The notes: generated by a model from the letters alone, not told the origin. A stretch of 64,000 nt of DNA from Jiangella rhizosphaerae (GCF_003579925.1 NZ_QUAL01000053.1:21529-85528), one strand, 5' to 3'. Shown: positions 25,149 to 33,581, counted from the first letter of the stretch. Translations and numbers: made by a program.

Positions 25149-25208
25149 GCACGGACGGCGTCCGGCGTCTCGCCCCCCGAACGCAGGACGCCGTCCGTGC
25201 CTTTGTTT
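25149..25208 (+). terminator. Rho-independent terminator after the small peptide gene
   Basis: GCACGGACGGCGTCC (25149-25163) pairs perfectly with 25186-25200 around a 22-base loop, followed by the T-rich run CTTTGTTTCC. The T run on the plus strand assigns it to the peptide gene, although it may also stop the converging aminotransferase mRNA. Confidence 0.78.
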
Positions 25209-25244
25209 CCCCAGCAAGCGGGGAATCGCGCACCATGGCGGGCG

Positions 25245-26327
25245 TTAGCGTGCCCGCCATTCACCAGCCAGTCGAATGAGCCTGTCATTGGCCTCCGGCT
25301 CGGCGATCGTGACCCTGCAGCCCTCGCCGGCGAAGGGCCGCACGACCAGCCCCGCGTCCTCGCAGAAGCGTGCGAAGTCGAGGGTCTGCTCACCCAGCGC
25401 GAGCCACACGAAGTTCGCCTCGGTGTGAGGAATCTCCCATCCCTGGGCCGCCAACGCATCGTGCACCCGGGCCCGTTCGCCCACCAGCGCCTCGACCCGC
25501 TCGAGCAGCTCGGCCTCGCGGGCCAGCGACTCGACGGCGGCCCGCTGGGCGATGCCGGAGACCCCGAAGGGCACCGCGGTCTTGCGCAGGGCGTCGGCCA
25601 CCTCGTCGTGCGCGATGGCGAAGCCGACCCGCAGCCCGGCCAGTCCGTACGCCTTCGAGAACGTGCGCAGCACGCACACGTTGCGGTGCCGGCGGTAGAA
25701 GTCGAGGCCGTCGGCGGCCTCGGGGTCGCGGACGAACTCGCGGTACGCCTCGTCGACGACCACGAGGACGTCCTCGGGCACCCGGCGCAGGAACGCCTCC
25801 AGCTCGTCGCGCCACACGACGGTGCCGGTCGGGTTGTTCGGCGTACAGACGAGCACGAGGCGGGTGCGGTCGGTGATGGCGTCGGCCATGGCCGGCAGAT
25901 CGTGCCGCGCGCCGGGCGCCAGCGGCACCTGCACGGCCGACGCGCCGGAGATGCCCACCACGATGGGGTATGCCTCGAACGACCGCCAGGCGTAGACCAC
26001 CTCGTCGCCCTCGGCGGCGGTGGCCTGGACGATCTGCTGCAGCACGCCGACGCTGCCGGTGCCGGTGGCCACGTGCTCGGGCGGCACGTCGAAGCGGTCG
26101 GCCAGCGCCGCGACCAGGCCGGTGGCGAACATGTCCGGATAGCGGTTCATCGACCCCGCGGTCGCGGTGACGGCCTCGAGCACGCCGGGCAGCGGCGGGT
26201 AGGGATTCTCGTTCGAGGAGATCTTGAACGCCTGCTCCGCACCGGCCACCGGCGCGGCCGGGCGGCCGGGCTTGTAGGACGGGAGACCGTCGAGAGCCTT
26301 GCGAATGCGCACCTGGGAACCGCTCAT
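25245..26327 (-). CDS. hisC: Histidinol-phosphate/aromatic aminotransferase (fold-type I PLP enzyme)
   Basis: The 360-residue aminotransferase has SYKPG near the N-terminus, [11 protein letters not shown], the TPNNPTG motif, Asp/Tyr in [10 protein letters not shown], and the Schiff-base Lys in [14 protein letters not shown]. These are typical of HisC and of the closely related actinobacterial aromatic aminotransferase Pat. With no other his genes nearby and a monocistronic setting, a Pat-like or HisC2 role is as likely as histidine biosynthesis. Confidence 0.85.
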   Translation of the reverse strand: MSGSQVRIRKALDGLPSYKPGRPAAPVAGAEQAFKISSNENPYPPLPGVLEAVTATAGSMNRYPDMFATGLVAALADRFDVPPEHVATGTGSVGVLQQIVQATAAEGDEVVYAWRSFEAYPIVVGISGASAVQVPLAPGARHDLPAMADAITDRTRLVLVCTPNNPTGTVVWRDELEAFLRRVPEDVLVVVDEAYREFVRDPEAADGLDFYRRHRNVCVLRTFSKAYGLAGLRVGFAIAHDEVADALRKTAVPFGVSGIAQRAAVESLAREAELLERVEALVGERARVHDALAAQGWEIPHTEANFVWLALGEQTLDFARFCEDAGLVVRPFAGEGCRVTIAEPEANDRLIRLAGEWRAR

Positions 26328-26381
26328 GTCGGCACACTAGTCGCTCCCGCGGAGGGCTCCGGATGTGTACGCTCGGCAGCC

Positions 26382-26756
26382 GTGACGTCCTTCATCATCC
26401 GCCTGCTCGTCAACGGTTTCGCCCTCTGGGTGGCGACCCGGATCGTCGACGGCGTGACCATCAGCTCTGACAGCACGTCAAGCGAGGTTCTGACCTTGCT
26501 TGTCGTGGCGCTGATCTTCGGCCTCGTCAACGCACTCATCAAACCAGTGGTCCAGTTGTTGTCGCTGCCGCTGCTGATCTTGACGCTGGGCCTGTTCACG
26601 CTGATCGTCAACGCGCTGATGTTCTGGCTGACCTCGTGGATCGCCGACGCGCTGGACGTGCCCTTCCACGTCGAAGGGTTCTTCTGGGAGGCCGTGCTGG
26701 GCGCGTTGGTGGTCTCGTTCGTCAGCTGGATCCTGAATCTGTTGCTGCCGAACTGA
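26382..26756 (+). CDS. Phage-holin-4/mycobacterial-type small membrane protein
   Basis: The 124-residue protein consists of four hydrophobic segments (about residues 3-25, 34-55, 58-82, 98-122) separated by short polar turns. FGLVNALIKPVVQLLSLPL is the signature of the Phage_holin_4_2 (PF04020-like, YvlD) family. These chromosomal proteins are widespread and not linked to phage lysis, and their function is unknown. The GTG start diverges from the aminotransferase gene with 54 bases between starts. Confidence 0.8.
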   Translation: MTSFIIRLLVNGFALWVATRIVDGVTISSDSTSSEVLTLLVVALIFGLVNALIKPVVQLLSLPLLILTLGLFTLIVNALMFWLTSWIADALDVPFHVEGFFWEAVLGALVVSFVSWILNLLLPN

Positions 26757-26874
26757 CGAACGGTGTAGTGCCGGTCATCCGTCCGTCGTCGCACCATGGG
26801 CCTTTGAAGCCACCTCGACACGACCCTTCTTCCGCTGGGCCGATGTTTGACGTACCTTTGGCCTAGCATCCTCT

Positions 26875-26924
26875 GCACGACGGATAGGCGCCGTTTCCCG
26901 CGGCGCCACGGGGGTTCGTTGTGC
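26875..26924 (+). other. Structured 5' leader of unknown class
   Basis: Between the holin-like gene and the next gene lie 197 bases without an ORF of note. They contain an outer stem (GCACGAC at 26875 with GTTGTGC at 26918, one mismatch) enclosing a perfect 7-bp stem GGCGCCG/CGGCGCC (26887-26893, 26901-26907). It sits 30 bases before the start of the downstream gene. It could be a terminator of the upstream gene or a regulatory leader, and I do not recognise a riboswitch class. Confidence 0.35.
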
Positions 26925-26953
26925 CCTGAACTCAGTGTGGGCATGGTGAACAT

Positions 26954-27391
26954 ATGACGATCGGCTACGGCCCCGTCGGTTCGGTTCTGACCGAGCAGCC
27001 TCCTTCGGGCCATCAGCGCGCCCGGCACCCGGAGCGCGGCACGTCTCCGTCGCGGCCGGTACCTCTCGCGGTCACCACGCCGCCGGGGTATCCCGAACCC
27101 GACACCAACCGGCACGCGCTGGTGGGCTCCATGGTCTACGAGGTCGTCTACGACGATCCGAACGGCAACCCCATGCTCGCCTTCGCCGACGGCCAGTGGT
27201 TCGACGTCACGTCCTTCGCGCCGCGCCCGGTCTCGGTCCGCCACGCGCTGCGCCGCGACCCCGCGTGGTCCGGCGCCGTCGTGCAGACCATCTGCCTGTG
27301 GATGCGCAGCAACCCCAACCACGAGCGGTCCTTCGATCTGGCCACCGAGCTCGCGTTGGCCGTCGGGGAGCTCGCGCGCCAGCGCCGCTGA
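26954..27391 (+). CDS. Hypothetical protein
   Basis: I do not recognise this 145-residue protein. Its first 50 residues are Pro/Ser/Arg-rich and probably disordered. The rest looks folded, with VYEVVYDDPNGNPMLAFADGQWFDVTSF and a helical tail rich in Arg and Ala. There is no signal peptide or membrane segment. It is followed 11 bases later by the phosphatase gene and so probably forms an operon with the phosphatase and fructosamine kinase. Confidence 0.6.
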   Translation: MTIGYGPVGSVLTEQPPSGHQRARHPERGTSPSRPVPLAVTTPPGYPEPDTNRHALVGSMVYEVVYDDPNGNPMLAFADGQWFDVTSFAPRPVSVRHALRRDPAWSGAVVQTICLWMRSNPNHERSFDLATELALAVGELARQRR

Positions 27392-27402
27392 GGCGCGCGG
27401 CC

Positions 27403-27939
27403 GTGACCGACCCGAGCACCCCCTACCGCGTCTGCGTCGTCTGCGCCGGGAACATCTGCCGGTCCCCCATCGCCGAGTTCGTGCTGCGCCGGCGCCTCGA
27501 GGAGGCCGGCCTCGGCGACCTCGTCACCGTCGACTCCGCGGGCACCGGCGGCTGGCACGCCGGCCAGCAGGCCGACCCACGCGCCCTCACCACACTGCTC
27601 GACCACGGCTACGACGGCAGCAGCCACCGCGCGCGGCAGTTCCTGCGCGACTGGTTCGCCGAGGTCGACCTGGTGCTGGCCCTCGACCGCGAGAACTTCG
27701 CCGACCTCAGCGCGCTGGCCCCCGACGACGACGCCCGCGCCAAGGTCCAGCTGCTGCGCAGCTACGACGCCGAGGCCGTGGCGGGCGACGACACCGACGT
27801 GCCCGACCCCTACTACGGCGACGACGCGTCGTTCGAACAGGTGCTGCTGATGATCGAGCGGGCCGCCGACGGCTTCGTCGCGGCCGTGCGCGAGGAGATC
27901 GAGCTGGACGTGCCGGGTGGTGAGCCCAGTCGACAGTGA
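27403..27939 (+). CDS. Low-molecular-weight protein-tyrosine-phosphatase family protein
   Basis: The 178-residue protein starts with the LMW-PTP active-site loop CAGNICRS (Cys nucleophile, Arg phosphate ligand) and has the general acid Asp in VPDPYYGD. It dephosphorylates phosphotyrosine or small phospho-sugars. It overlaps a fructosamine-kinase gene by 23 bases. Such LMW-PTP and kinase pairs have been linked to removal of phosphorylated ketosamines formed by protein glycation, so ketosamine-phosphate may be its real substrate. GTG start. Confidence 0.87.
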   Translation: MTDPSTPYRVCVVCAGNICRSPIAEFVLRRRLEEAGLGDLVTVDSAGTGGWHAGQQADPRALTTLLDHGYDGSSHRARQFLRDWFAEVDLVLALDRENFADLSALAPDDDARAKVQLLRSYDAEAVAGDDTDVPDPYYGDDASFEQVLLMIERAADGFVAAVREEIELDVPGGEPSRQ

Positions 27940-28786
27940 GCACCTGCACGCCTTGCTGGGTACCGCCGTCGAATCGCTCACCCCGGTCGGCGGCGGCTCC
28001 ATCTGCGAGGCGCGCCGGGCCCGGCTCGGCGACGGCCGCACCGTCTTCGTCAAGACCCGGGCCGGCGCGCCGGACGGGTTCTTCCGGGCCGAGGCGACCG
28101 GCCTGGGCCGGCTCGCGGCCGCTCGCGACGGCGTCCCGGTCCCGCAGGTGCTCGCGCACGACGACCGCTGCCTGGTCCTCGAATGGGTCACGACGGGTGT
28201 CCCCTCGCCGGCGGCGGCCGAGCGGTTCGGCCGCGCCCTCGCCGCCACCCACCGGCACGGCGCCGACGTGTTCGGGTCGGCCGACGGCCCCGGCTGGATC
28301 GGCAGCCTCGACCTTCCCCCCGGCCCGTGGGAGCACTGGCCGGAGCTGTGGGCCTACGGACGCATCGAGCCGTATTTGCGCGCGGCCCGCAAGGCCGGCG
28401 CCGTCGACAAGCGCACCGTCGCCGACGTCGAGAAGGTCATCGCCGAGCTGCCCCGGCTGGCCGGACCGCCCGAGCCGCCCGCGCTGATCCACGGCGACCT
28501 CTGGGCCGGCAACGTACTCTGGACCGAGACCGGCGCCTACCTCGTCGACCCCGCCGCGCACGGCGGCCACCGCGAGACCGACCTCGCCATGCTCACGCTG
28601 TTCGGCCTGCCCCACCTCGACCGCGTCCTCGCCGCCTACGACGAGGCCTGGCCGCTGGCGCCGGGCTGGCGCGAGCGGCTGCCGCTGCACCAGCTGCACC
28701 CTGTGCTGGTCCACGCGGTGCTGTTCGGCGGCTCGTACGGCGCCCAGGCCGGTCAGCTGGCCCGCCAGGCTCTCCGCGCCGCCTGA
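27917..28786 (+). CDS. Fructosamine/ketosamine-3-kinase family protein
   Basis: The 289-residue aminoglycoside-phosphotransferase-like kinase has a catalytic loop HGDLWAGN and a metal-binding DPAAHGG. VFVKTRAGAP holds the ATP-site Lys and LVLEWV the hinge. The family phosphorylates sugar amines on glycated proteins, destabilising the adduct. The gene overlaps the phosphatase frame by 23 bases with tandem GTG codons at 27917 and 27920 as possible starts, so the two are surely co-translated. Confidence 0.86.
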   Translation: MVSPVDSEHLHALLGTAVESLTPVGGGSICEARRARLGDGRTVFVKTRAGAPDGFFRAEATGLGRLAAARDGVPVPQVLAHDDRCLVLEWVTTGVPSPAAAERFGRALAATHRHGADVFGSADGPGWIGSLDLPPGPWEHWPELWAYGRIEPYLRAARKAGAVDKRTVADVEKVIAELPRLAGPPEPPALIHGDLWAGNVLWTETGAYLVDPAAHGGHRETDLAMLTLFGLPHLDRVLAAYDEAWPLAPGWRERLPLHQLHPVLVHAVLFGGSYGAQAGQLARQALRAA

Positions 28787-29193
28787 TCAGCTGTGGCGTT
28801 GAGCCCCGTCCCCGTGCGCGCTGGGCCGTCCCCCTGCGCACTGGGCCGTCCCCCTGCTGCCCGATTGTCTTAGCCGCGTGCGTTCGCCGCGTTTGCGTGT
28901 GGCGTGGGTGTCGTGGAGCGTCCACCTGGTGAGATTTAGCCGTGATTCGGGGGCCATCACGAGGATTACCCCAGCGTCAACACCCCTACAGCCATGGTGA
29001 AGCTCACGTAATCCTCGTGATGTAGGCGATCGCCGATGATCATCGTCGTCCACGGAGATCGTCAGCTGATCATCCTGGTTCGCCGGGCTTGCCCCTCCTC
29101 CTGAAGTGGGACACGCACGTTCGGTACCGCGAATGAGCTGGTCCGGGGCCGAGACCCGATAGGTTCGCAGGCGACCGACCACCCGGGAGAGGC
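28787..29193. repeat. Non-coding region with a long inverted repeat and two palindromes
   Basis: No gene is visible in these 407 bases. ATCACGAGGATTAC (28956-28969) and its exact complement (29008-29021) flank a 38-base spacer. They are followed at once by two abutting 10-bp palindromes, GGCGATCGCC (29025-29034) and GATGATCATC (29035-29044). Upstream, GGGCCGTCCCCCTGC-like units repeat at about 28829-28856. GTGAT and ATCAC also flank 28942-28960. The set looks like a small mobile or structural intergenic element rather than a simple promoter. Confidence 0.6.
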
Positions 29194-30216
29194 ATGATCA
29201 CCGCCCAAGGGCTCTACAAGAGATACGGCGCGAAAGTCGCCGTCGACCATCTGTCGTTCGAGGTGCGTCCGGGCATGGTGACCGGCTTCCTCGGACCCAA
29301 CGGCGCCGGCAAGTCCACGACCATGCGGCTGATGCTCGACCTCGACAACGGTGGAGGCGAGACGCTGTTCGACGGGCGCAAGTTCGGCACGATCAAGCAC
29401 CCGATGCGCGAGATCGGCGCCGTGCTGGAGTCGAAGGCGTTCCACCCGACCCGCACCGCCCGCAATCACCTGCGCATGCTGGCCGCGGGCAGCGGCATCC
29501 CGTTCTCCCGCGCCGACGAGGTGCTGGAGTTCGTGGGGCTGTCCGAGGTGAAGAACAAGAAGCCGAAGAGCTACTCGCTCGGCATGGCTCAGCGCCTCGG
29601 CCTGGCCCAGGCGCTGCTCGGCGACCCGCAGACGCTCATTCTCGACGAGCCGGCCAACGGCCTGGACCCGCACGGCATCCACTGGCTGCGCGACGTGCTG
29701 AAGTCGCTGGCCCGCGAGGGTCGCACGATCTTCGTCTCCAGCCACCTGCTGTCGGAGATGTCGCTGATGGCCGACCAGCTGGTGGTCATCGGCCGCGGGA
29801 CGATGATCTACAACGGCGACGTCGCCGGCTTCGTCCGGCGGTTCACCCAGTCGACGGTCCGGGTCCAGAGCCCCGACGTCGACCGGCTGGTCCAGGTGCT
29901 GAACCGCGACGGCGTGGAGATCGTCGGCCCGGGCGCCGACCGCAGCATCGAGGTGTCCGGCCTCGACGCGCCGGCCATCGGCGAGCTGGCCTTCCAGAAC
30001 GGCATCATGCTGCACGAGCTGGCGACGCAGACCGCCTCGTTGGAGACGGCCTTCATGACCGCGACCGGCGAGTCGGAGGAGTATCGGGCGCACGAGATCC
30101 TGGGGCCGCCGGCCGCAGAGATGCCCGCGCCGGTGACGCCCCAGGCGGGACCGCCCGCCGCGCCGCCCGTCCCACCGTCGCAACCCGGCGACTCGACCCC
30201 TGGAGGTGCGGCATGA
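29194..30216 (+). CDS. ABC transporter ATP-binding protein (DrrA/CcmA type)
   Basis: The 340-residue ATPase has Walker A GPNGAGKST, signature SLGMAQRL, Walker B TLILDEPANGLD and switch His in FVSSHLLSEM. It resembles BcrA/DrrA-type exporters. The C-terminal 35 residues are a Pro/Ala-rich tail. It overlaps the permease gene by 4 bases, forming a two-gene exporter; the substrate (peptide antibiotic, lipid or drug) cannot be deduced. Confidence 0.92.
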   Translation: MITAQGLYKRYGAKVAVDHLSFEVRPGMVTGFLGPNGAGKSTTMRLMLDLDNGGGETLFDGRKFGTIKHPMREIGAVLESKAFHPTRTARNHLRMLAAGSGIPFSRADEVLEFVGLSEVKNKKPKSYSLGMAQRLGLAQALLGDPQTLILDEPANGLDPHGIHWLRDVLKSLAREGRTIFVSSHLLSEMSLMADQLVVIGRGTMIYNGDVAGFVRRFTQSTVRVQSPDVDRLVQVLNRDGVEIVGPGADRSIEVSGLDAPAIGELAFQNGIMLHELATQTASLETAFMTATGESEEYRAHEILGPPAAEMPAPVTPQAGPPAAPPVPPSQPGDSTPGGAA

Positions 30217-30989
30217 GCAGCGCGCTGCGCTTCGAGTGGGTGCGGCTGCGCACCCTGCGCTCGACCTACTGGCTGCTCGGGATCGGCCTGCTCGTCACGG
30301 CCGGCGTGGCGTTCATCATCGCCTACGCCACCCGCAACGACCCGCTCGACGCCGACATCGCGGCGCAGGTGCTGACCGGCGGCGCCGAGTTCGCCACGTT
30401 CATCCCGGTGTTCATGGCGATCATCGGCATCTTCTCCACGGGCCACGAGTACCGGCACGGCACCATCCAGCCGACGCTGACGGCCATCCCGCAGCGGTCT
30501 CGGCTGCTGCTGGCGAAGATCATCATGGTGAGCCTGTGCTCGGTGGTGGTGGTCGCGTTGTCTCTGGCGATCAACCTGGTCATCGGGCTCATCTTCTGGG
30601 GCGAGCTGCCGTCGTTCGGCAACCCGCTCGACGAGGTCATCCCCGGCTACTTCGTGCTGGTCATCCTGTACGCCATCTGCGGGCTCGCGCTGGCCCAGCT
30701 CTTCCGCGGCGTGCCCAGCGCGATCGTCGTCCTGCTGGTGACGCCGCTGCTGGTCGAGGGCCTGATCTCCGGGCTCTCGCTGGTGCCGGCGCTGGACTGG
30801 CTGCAGCCGGCGCTGAAGTTCCTGCCGTTCTCGGCCGGTGCCCGGCTGCTGGCCACCGGCCCGTACGAGGCCAACGGCGGGCCGGAGTTCGACTACCTGG
30901 ACCGCTGGGCGTCCGGCGGGGTGTTCGCGGCGTTCGTGGCGATCATCCTGGCCGTCGCCTGGTACCTGTTCAAGAAGCGCGACGCGTAG
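30213..30989 (+). CDS. ABC-2 type transporter permease
   Basis: The 258-residue protein has six predicted membrane helices. The segment GHEYRHGTIQPTLTAIPQR after the second helix is typical of ABC-2 permeases that partner BcrA-like ATPases. Translation is coupled to the ATPase gene (ATGA). Its end overlaps the converging SIMPL gene by 20 bases. Confidence 0.88.
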   Translation: MSSALRFEWVRLRTLRSTYWLLGIGLLVTAGVAFIIAYATRNDPLDADIAAQVLTGGAEFATFIPVFMAIIGIFSTGHEYRHGTIQPTLTAIPQRSRLLLAKIIMVSLCSVVVVALSLAINLVIGLIFWGELPSFGNPLDEVIPGYFVLVILYAICGLALAQLFRGVPSAIVVLLVTPLLVEGLISGLSLVPALDWLQPALKFLPFSAGARLLATGPYEANGGPEFDYLDRWASGGVFAAFVAIILAVAWYLFKKRDA

Positions 30990-31653
30990 CCGACCCCGAG
31001 GCGAGGTAGTCGACGGTGACGGTGGCCGTGATCTCGATCTGCTCAGGACGCATCGAGACCACGGCACCACCGGCGCTGTCGGCCGCCAAGGGGACGACGC
31101 GGTAGGCACGGGTACCTTCGAACCCTGGCTGCGTGTGCGGTCGCAGCCCTGGTTCGTACAGCGCGGTGGCGGTGGCCGTCGCGTAGCCGAGCTCGGCGGC
31201 GTACGCGTCGGCCCGCTCCTGGGCGTCGCGCACGGCCTCGGCCCGCACCTCGCGTTCGACCGCGGTACGGTGCGCCCGGGTCAGCTCCCACTCGACGCCG
31301 TCGACGACCACGCCGTCGACGCTGCCCACGTCGGTGACCCATGCCGACAGCGCGCCGAAGTCGGAGAACCGCACCGAGATGCCCGCCGCCGCCACCTGGA
31401 AGGTCTCGCTGACGTCGGAGTCGCGCCGATACCGCTGGACGGTGGACACGTACAGGTGGTCGGCCCACCACCGGGTGGCCGCGCCCGCTGTGACGTGCCG
31501 CTCGGCGTCGGCGGACAGCCGGGCGTGGAGGTCGGCGACCACCGGCACGACGTCGGCGGACCGGCGCGCCTCGCGGGTGGCCCGAAGGTAGACCGTGCCG
31601 CGTTCGGCGGGCAGGAAGCGCCGGGCGGTCCCGGCGACCGTGATGGTGACCAT
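30970..31653 (-). CDS. SIMPL (DUF541) domain protein
   Basis: The 227-residue protein matches the SIMPL domain: it begins with ITVAGTARRFLPAERGTVYLRA, has a central ATRWWADHLYVSTVQRYRRD, and a helical QERADAYAAELGY stretch. Unlike most members it lacks a signal peptide, so a cytoplasmic location is predicted. Function is not established in this family. It lies 14 bases after the VOC gene and probably shares its mRNA. Confidence 0.72.
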   Translation of the reverse strand: MVTITVAGTARRFLPAERGTVYLRATREARRSADVVPVVADLHARLSADAERHVTAGAATRWWADHLYVSTVQRYRRDSDVSETFQVAAAGISVRFSDFGALSAWVTDVGSVDGVVVDGVEWELTRAHRTAVEREVRAEAVRDAQERADAYAAELGYATATATALYEPGLRPHTQPGFEGTRAYRVVPLAADSAGGAVVSMRPEQIEITATVTVDYLASGSATRRAS

Positions 31654-31667
31654 GCGGTCATTGTGGC

Positions 31668-32303
31668 TCAGAGCGCGACCTCGCCGTTGGCGGTTCGGAA
31701 CCGCACGGAGCGGACGCCCGGCCCGCCGTTCGGCGGCAGCCAGCGCACGTCGACGTCGTCGAGCGGGTGGTCCTCGGGCTCGCCCAGCCAGGCCGTGACG
31801 AAGTGAGGGTCGCCGGCGATGTCGATGCTGAGCAGCTCGACGTCGTGGCCGCCCTTGGACGGGTGCTCGGCGGGGTCGGACTCCCAGTGGACGAAGAACG
31901 GCAGCTGCGGGTCGTTCATCAGGCCCATGACGCCGATCTGCTTCCACACCAGGTCGAAGCCGTCGGGCCGGACCCGATGGCCGTCGACGGCGGGCCGTCC
32001 CAGCCGCTCCTCGATGGGGGCGAGGTCGTCGACGGCGACCACCCAGCCGAGCCAGCCGCCGCCGGCCGCGGAGCGGGCCTTGACCGCCTGCCCGAACGGC
32101 ACCTTGTCGGCCGCGGGGTGGTCCAGCGCCGCCACGACCTCGAGATAGTGGCCGCCGGCCAGCGGGAGCACCCGGTTGCGGGTACCGAACCGCGGATGGA
32201 CCCCTCCGTCGACGAGCTCGACTCCGAGCTCCCCGGCCAGCCGCTCGGCGGTGGCGTCGAGTCCGTCCGGTCCCGCGGCGTACGAGAGGTGATCGAGGCG
32301 CAT
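31668..32303 (-). CDS. VOC-superfamily (glyoxalase-like) protein
   Basis: The 211-residue protein begins MRLDHLSYA with a metal-type His and has GTRNRVLPLAGGHYLEVVAAL, a glyoxalase-like domain of the Glyoxalase_3 type (PF13468-like). A second half includes the PFFVHWESDPAEHPS His and Glu. The substrate is unknown. The ATG is chosen because homology begins there; a longer frame upstream has no family similarity. Confidence 0.78.
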   Translation of the reverse strand: MRLDHLSYAAGPDGLDATAERLAGELGVELVDGGVHPRFGTRNRVLPLAGGHYLEVVAALDHPAADKVPFGQAVKARSAAGGGWLGWVVAVDDLAPIEERLGRPAVDGHRVRPDGFDLVWKQIGVMGLMNDPQLPFFVHWESDPAEHPSKGGHDVELLSIDIAGDPHFVTAWLGEPEDHPLDDVDVRWLPPNGGPGVRSVRFRTANGEVAL

Positions 32304-32493
32304 TCGTGCATCGTCGCAGCCTCCGGTCCGGTTTGGCGAACCGAGCCGGTCCGCCGCGGCCGGTCGGTGCGTTACGGTTGCAAACTGGTGATCACTGCGC
32401 ATCGGGAGATCGGTACGAAGGGTCACCGGCACCGGTAGAAACGATCAAGCACCATCTGTGGCATCGATCCAGCACCCCTGGAGGCGACTGCGC

Positions 32494-32769
32494 GTGAGCA
32501 TCGAGATCACCAGGACCGCCCGCAGCTACGCCGCCTACCTGGACGGAATCCGGGTCGGCGAACTCGTCTACACCCGCCGCGACGACGAGGTCGTGGCGCT
32601 GCACACCGTGGTCGAAGAGGCCGCGGAGGGCAAGGGGGTCGGCGGCGCACTGGCCCGGGCCCTGCTCGACGACGCCCGTGAAGGCGGCCTGAAGGTCGTC
32701 CCGCAGTGTCCGTTCGTGGCCGGCTACCTCGACCGGCATCCCGAGTACGCCGACCTGCGGGCCGGCTGA
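32494..32769 (+). CDS. GNAT-like N-acetyltransferase (YjdJ/GtaM type)
   Basis: The 91-residue protein is a short GCN5-related fold. VVEEAAEGKGVGGALARALLDDA is the acetyl-CoA loop and helix, and VVPQCPFVAGYLDRHPEY closes with the conserved Cys and Tyr of this mini-GNAT family. The substrate is unknown. GTG start, 9 bases after GGAGG. Confidence 0.85.
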   Translation: MSIEITRTARSYAAYLDGIRVGELVYTRRDDEVVALHTVVEEAAEGKGVGGALARALLDDAREGGLKVVPQCPFVAGYLDRHPEYADLRAG

Positions 32770-32773
32770 CCGA

Positions 32774-33442
32774 TCAACTGCCGAGCGCCGCCCGTAGCCG
32801 CCGGGCGGCGGCCTCCGGGTCGTCCGCGGCGGTGATGGCCCGGACGACCACCACCCGGCGGGCGCCCGCGTCGGCCACCTCGGCGACGGTGCGCTCGTCG
32901 ATGCCGCCGATGGCGAACCACGGCGTGACCGGCGCAGACTCGGCGACGGCACGGACGGTGTCGACGCCGACCGCCGGCCGGCCCTGCTTGGTAGGCGTCG
33001 GCCAGACCGGTCCGACGCAGAAGTAGTCCACATCGGGGTCGGCCTCGGCCGCAGCGGCCTGCTCCACGGAGTGCGTCGACCGCCCGAGCAGCACGTGCGG
33101 GCCGAGCAGCCGCCGGCTCGCCGCGACCGGCAGGTCCTCCTGGCCGGTGTGCAGGATGGCCGATCCCGCCAGCTCCGCGAGGTCGGCGCGGTCGTTGACG
33201 GCGACCAACGCGTCGTACTCCGCGGCCACCTTCGCCACCAGGGGCTGCAGCTCCAGCTCGGCGCGGGCGTCGAGCGTCTTGTCGCGCAGCTGGACGATGT
33301 CGACGCCCCCGGACAGCGCGGCGTGCAGGAACCGCTCCAGGTCGCCCTGGTCGCGCCGGGCGTCGGTGCACAGGTAGAGCCGGGCGCCGGCCAGCCGCCG
33401 GCGCCACCGCGCCGCCCTCGTCGCTTCGGGTGCCGTGGTCAC
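32774..33442 (-). CDS. thiE: Thiamine-phosphate synthase
   Basis: The 222-residue TIM-barrel enzyme joins HMP-PP and thiazole phosphate to make thiamin phosphate. [42 protein letters not shown] and FAIGGIDE are the ThiE pyrophosphate- and substrate-binding segments. It is transcribed away from thiOSG, so the TPP riboswitch does not cover it. GTG start. Confidence 0.93.
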   Translation of the reverse strand: MTTAPEATRAARWRRRLAGARLYLCTDARRDQGDLERFLHAALSGGVDIVQLRDKTLDARAELELQPLVAKVAAEYDALVAVNDRADLAELAGSAILHTGQEDLPVAASRRLLGPHVLLGRSTHSVEQAAAAEADPDVDYFCVGPVWPTPTKQGRPAVGVDTVRAVAESAPVTPWFAIGGIDERTVAEVADAGARRVVVVRAITAADDPEAAARRLRAALGS

Positions 33443-33482
33443 AGCCGGAGTCTGCCACGAGCCCCGGATGCCCGAGGAGTAC

Positions 33483-33575
33483 GGTGGGGAGTGCGCGGGA
33501 GCCCTGGCGGCAGGGCTGAGAGGGCCAGCGGGCCGACCGTCATCACCTGAACTGGGTCATGCCAGCGGAGGGAGC
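33483..33575 (+). promoter_or_regulatory. TPP riboswitch (THI element)
   Basis: The conserved elements appear in order: GGGGAGTGCGCGGGAGCC, then GGCTGAGAGGG, then GACCGTCATCACCTGAACTG, then GGGTCATGCCAGCGGAGGGA. The 3' end of the aptamer runs into the ribosome-binding site (GGAGGGA) 9 bases before the thiO GTG, so TPP binding should block translation of thiO-thiS-thiG. Confidence 0.95.
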
Positions 33576-33581
33576 CCTGAC

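Noticed and set aside
25040-25279. An alternative 79-codon frame overlapping the small peptide gene
   Set aside because: No signal peptide, no ribosome site and it runs through the terminator hairpin, unlike the 40-codon frame.
26324-27322. A 332-codon minus-strand frame over the holin-like and hypothetical genes
   Set aside because: It spans two plus-strand genes and their intergenic leader, with no motif. The plus-strand genes show membrane-helix or operon evidence.
28787-29193. Minus-strand frames of 110-131 codons over the repeat region
   Set aside because: They lack ribosome sites and family features and cross the inverted repeats, so the region is treated as non-coding.
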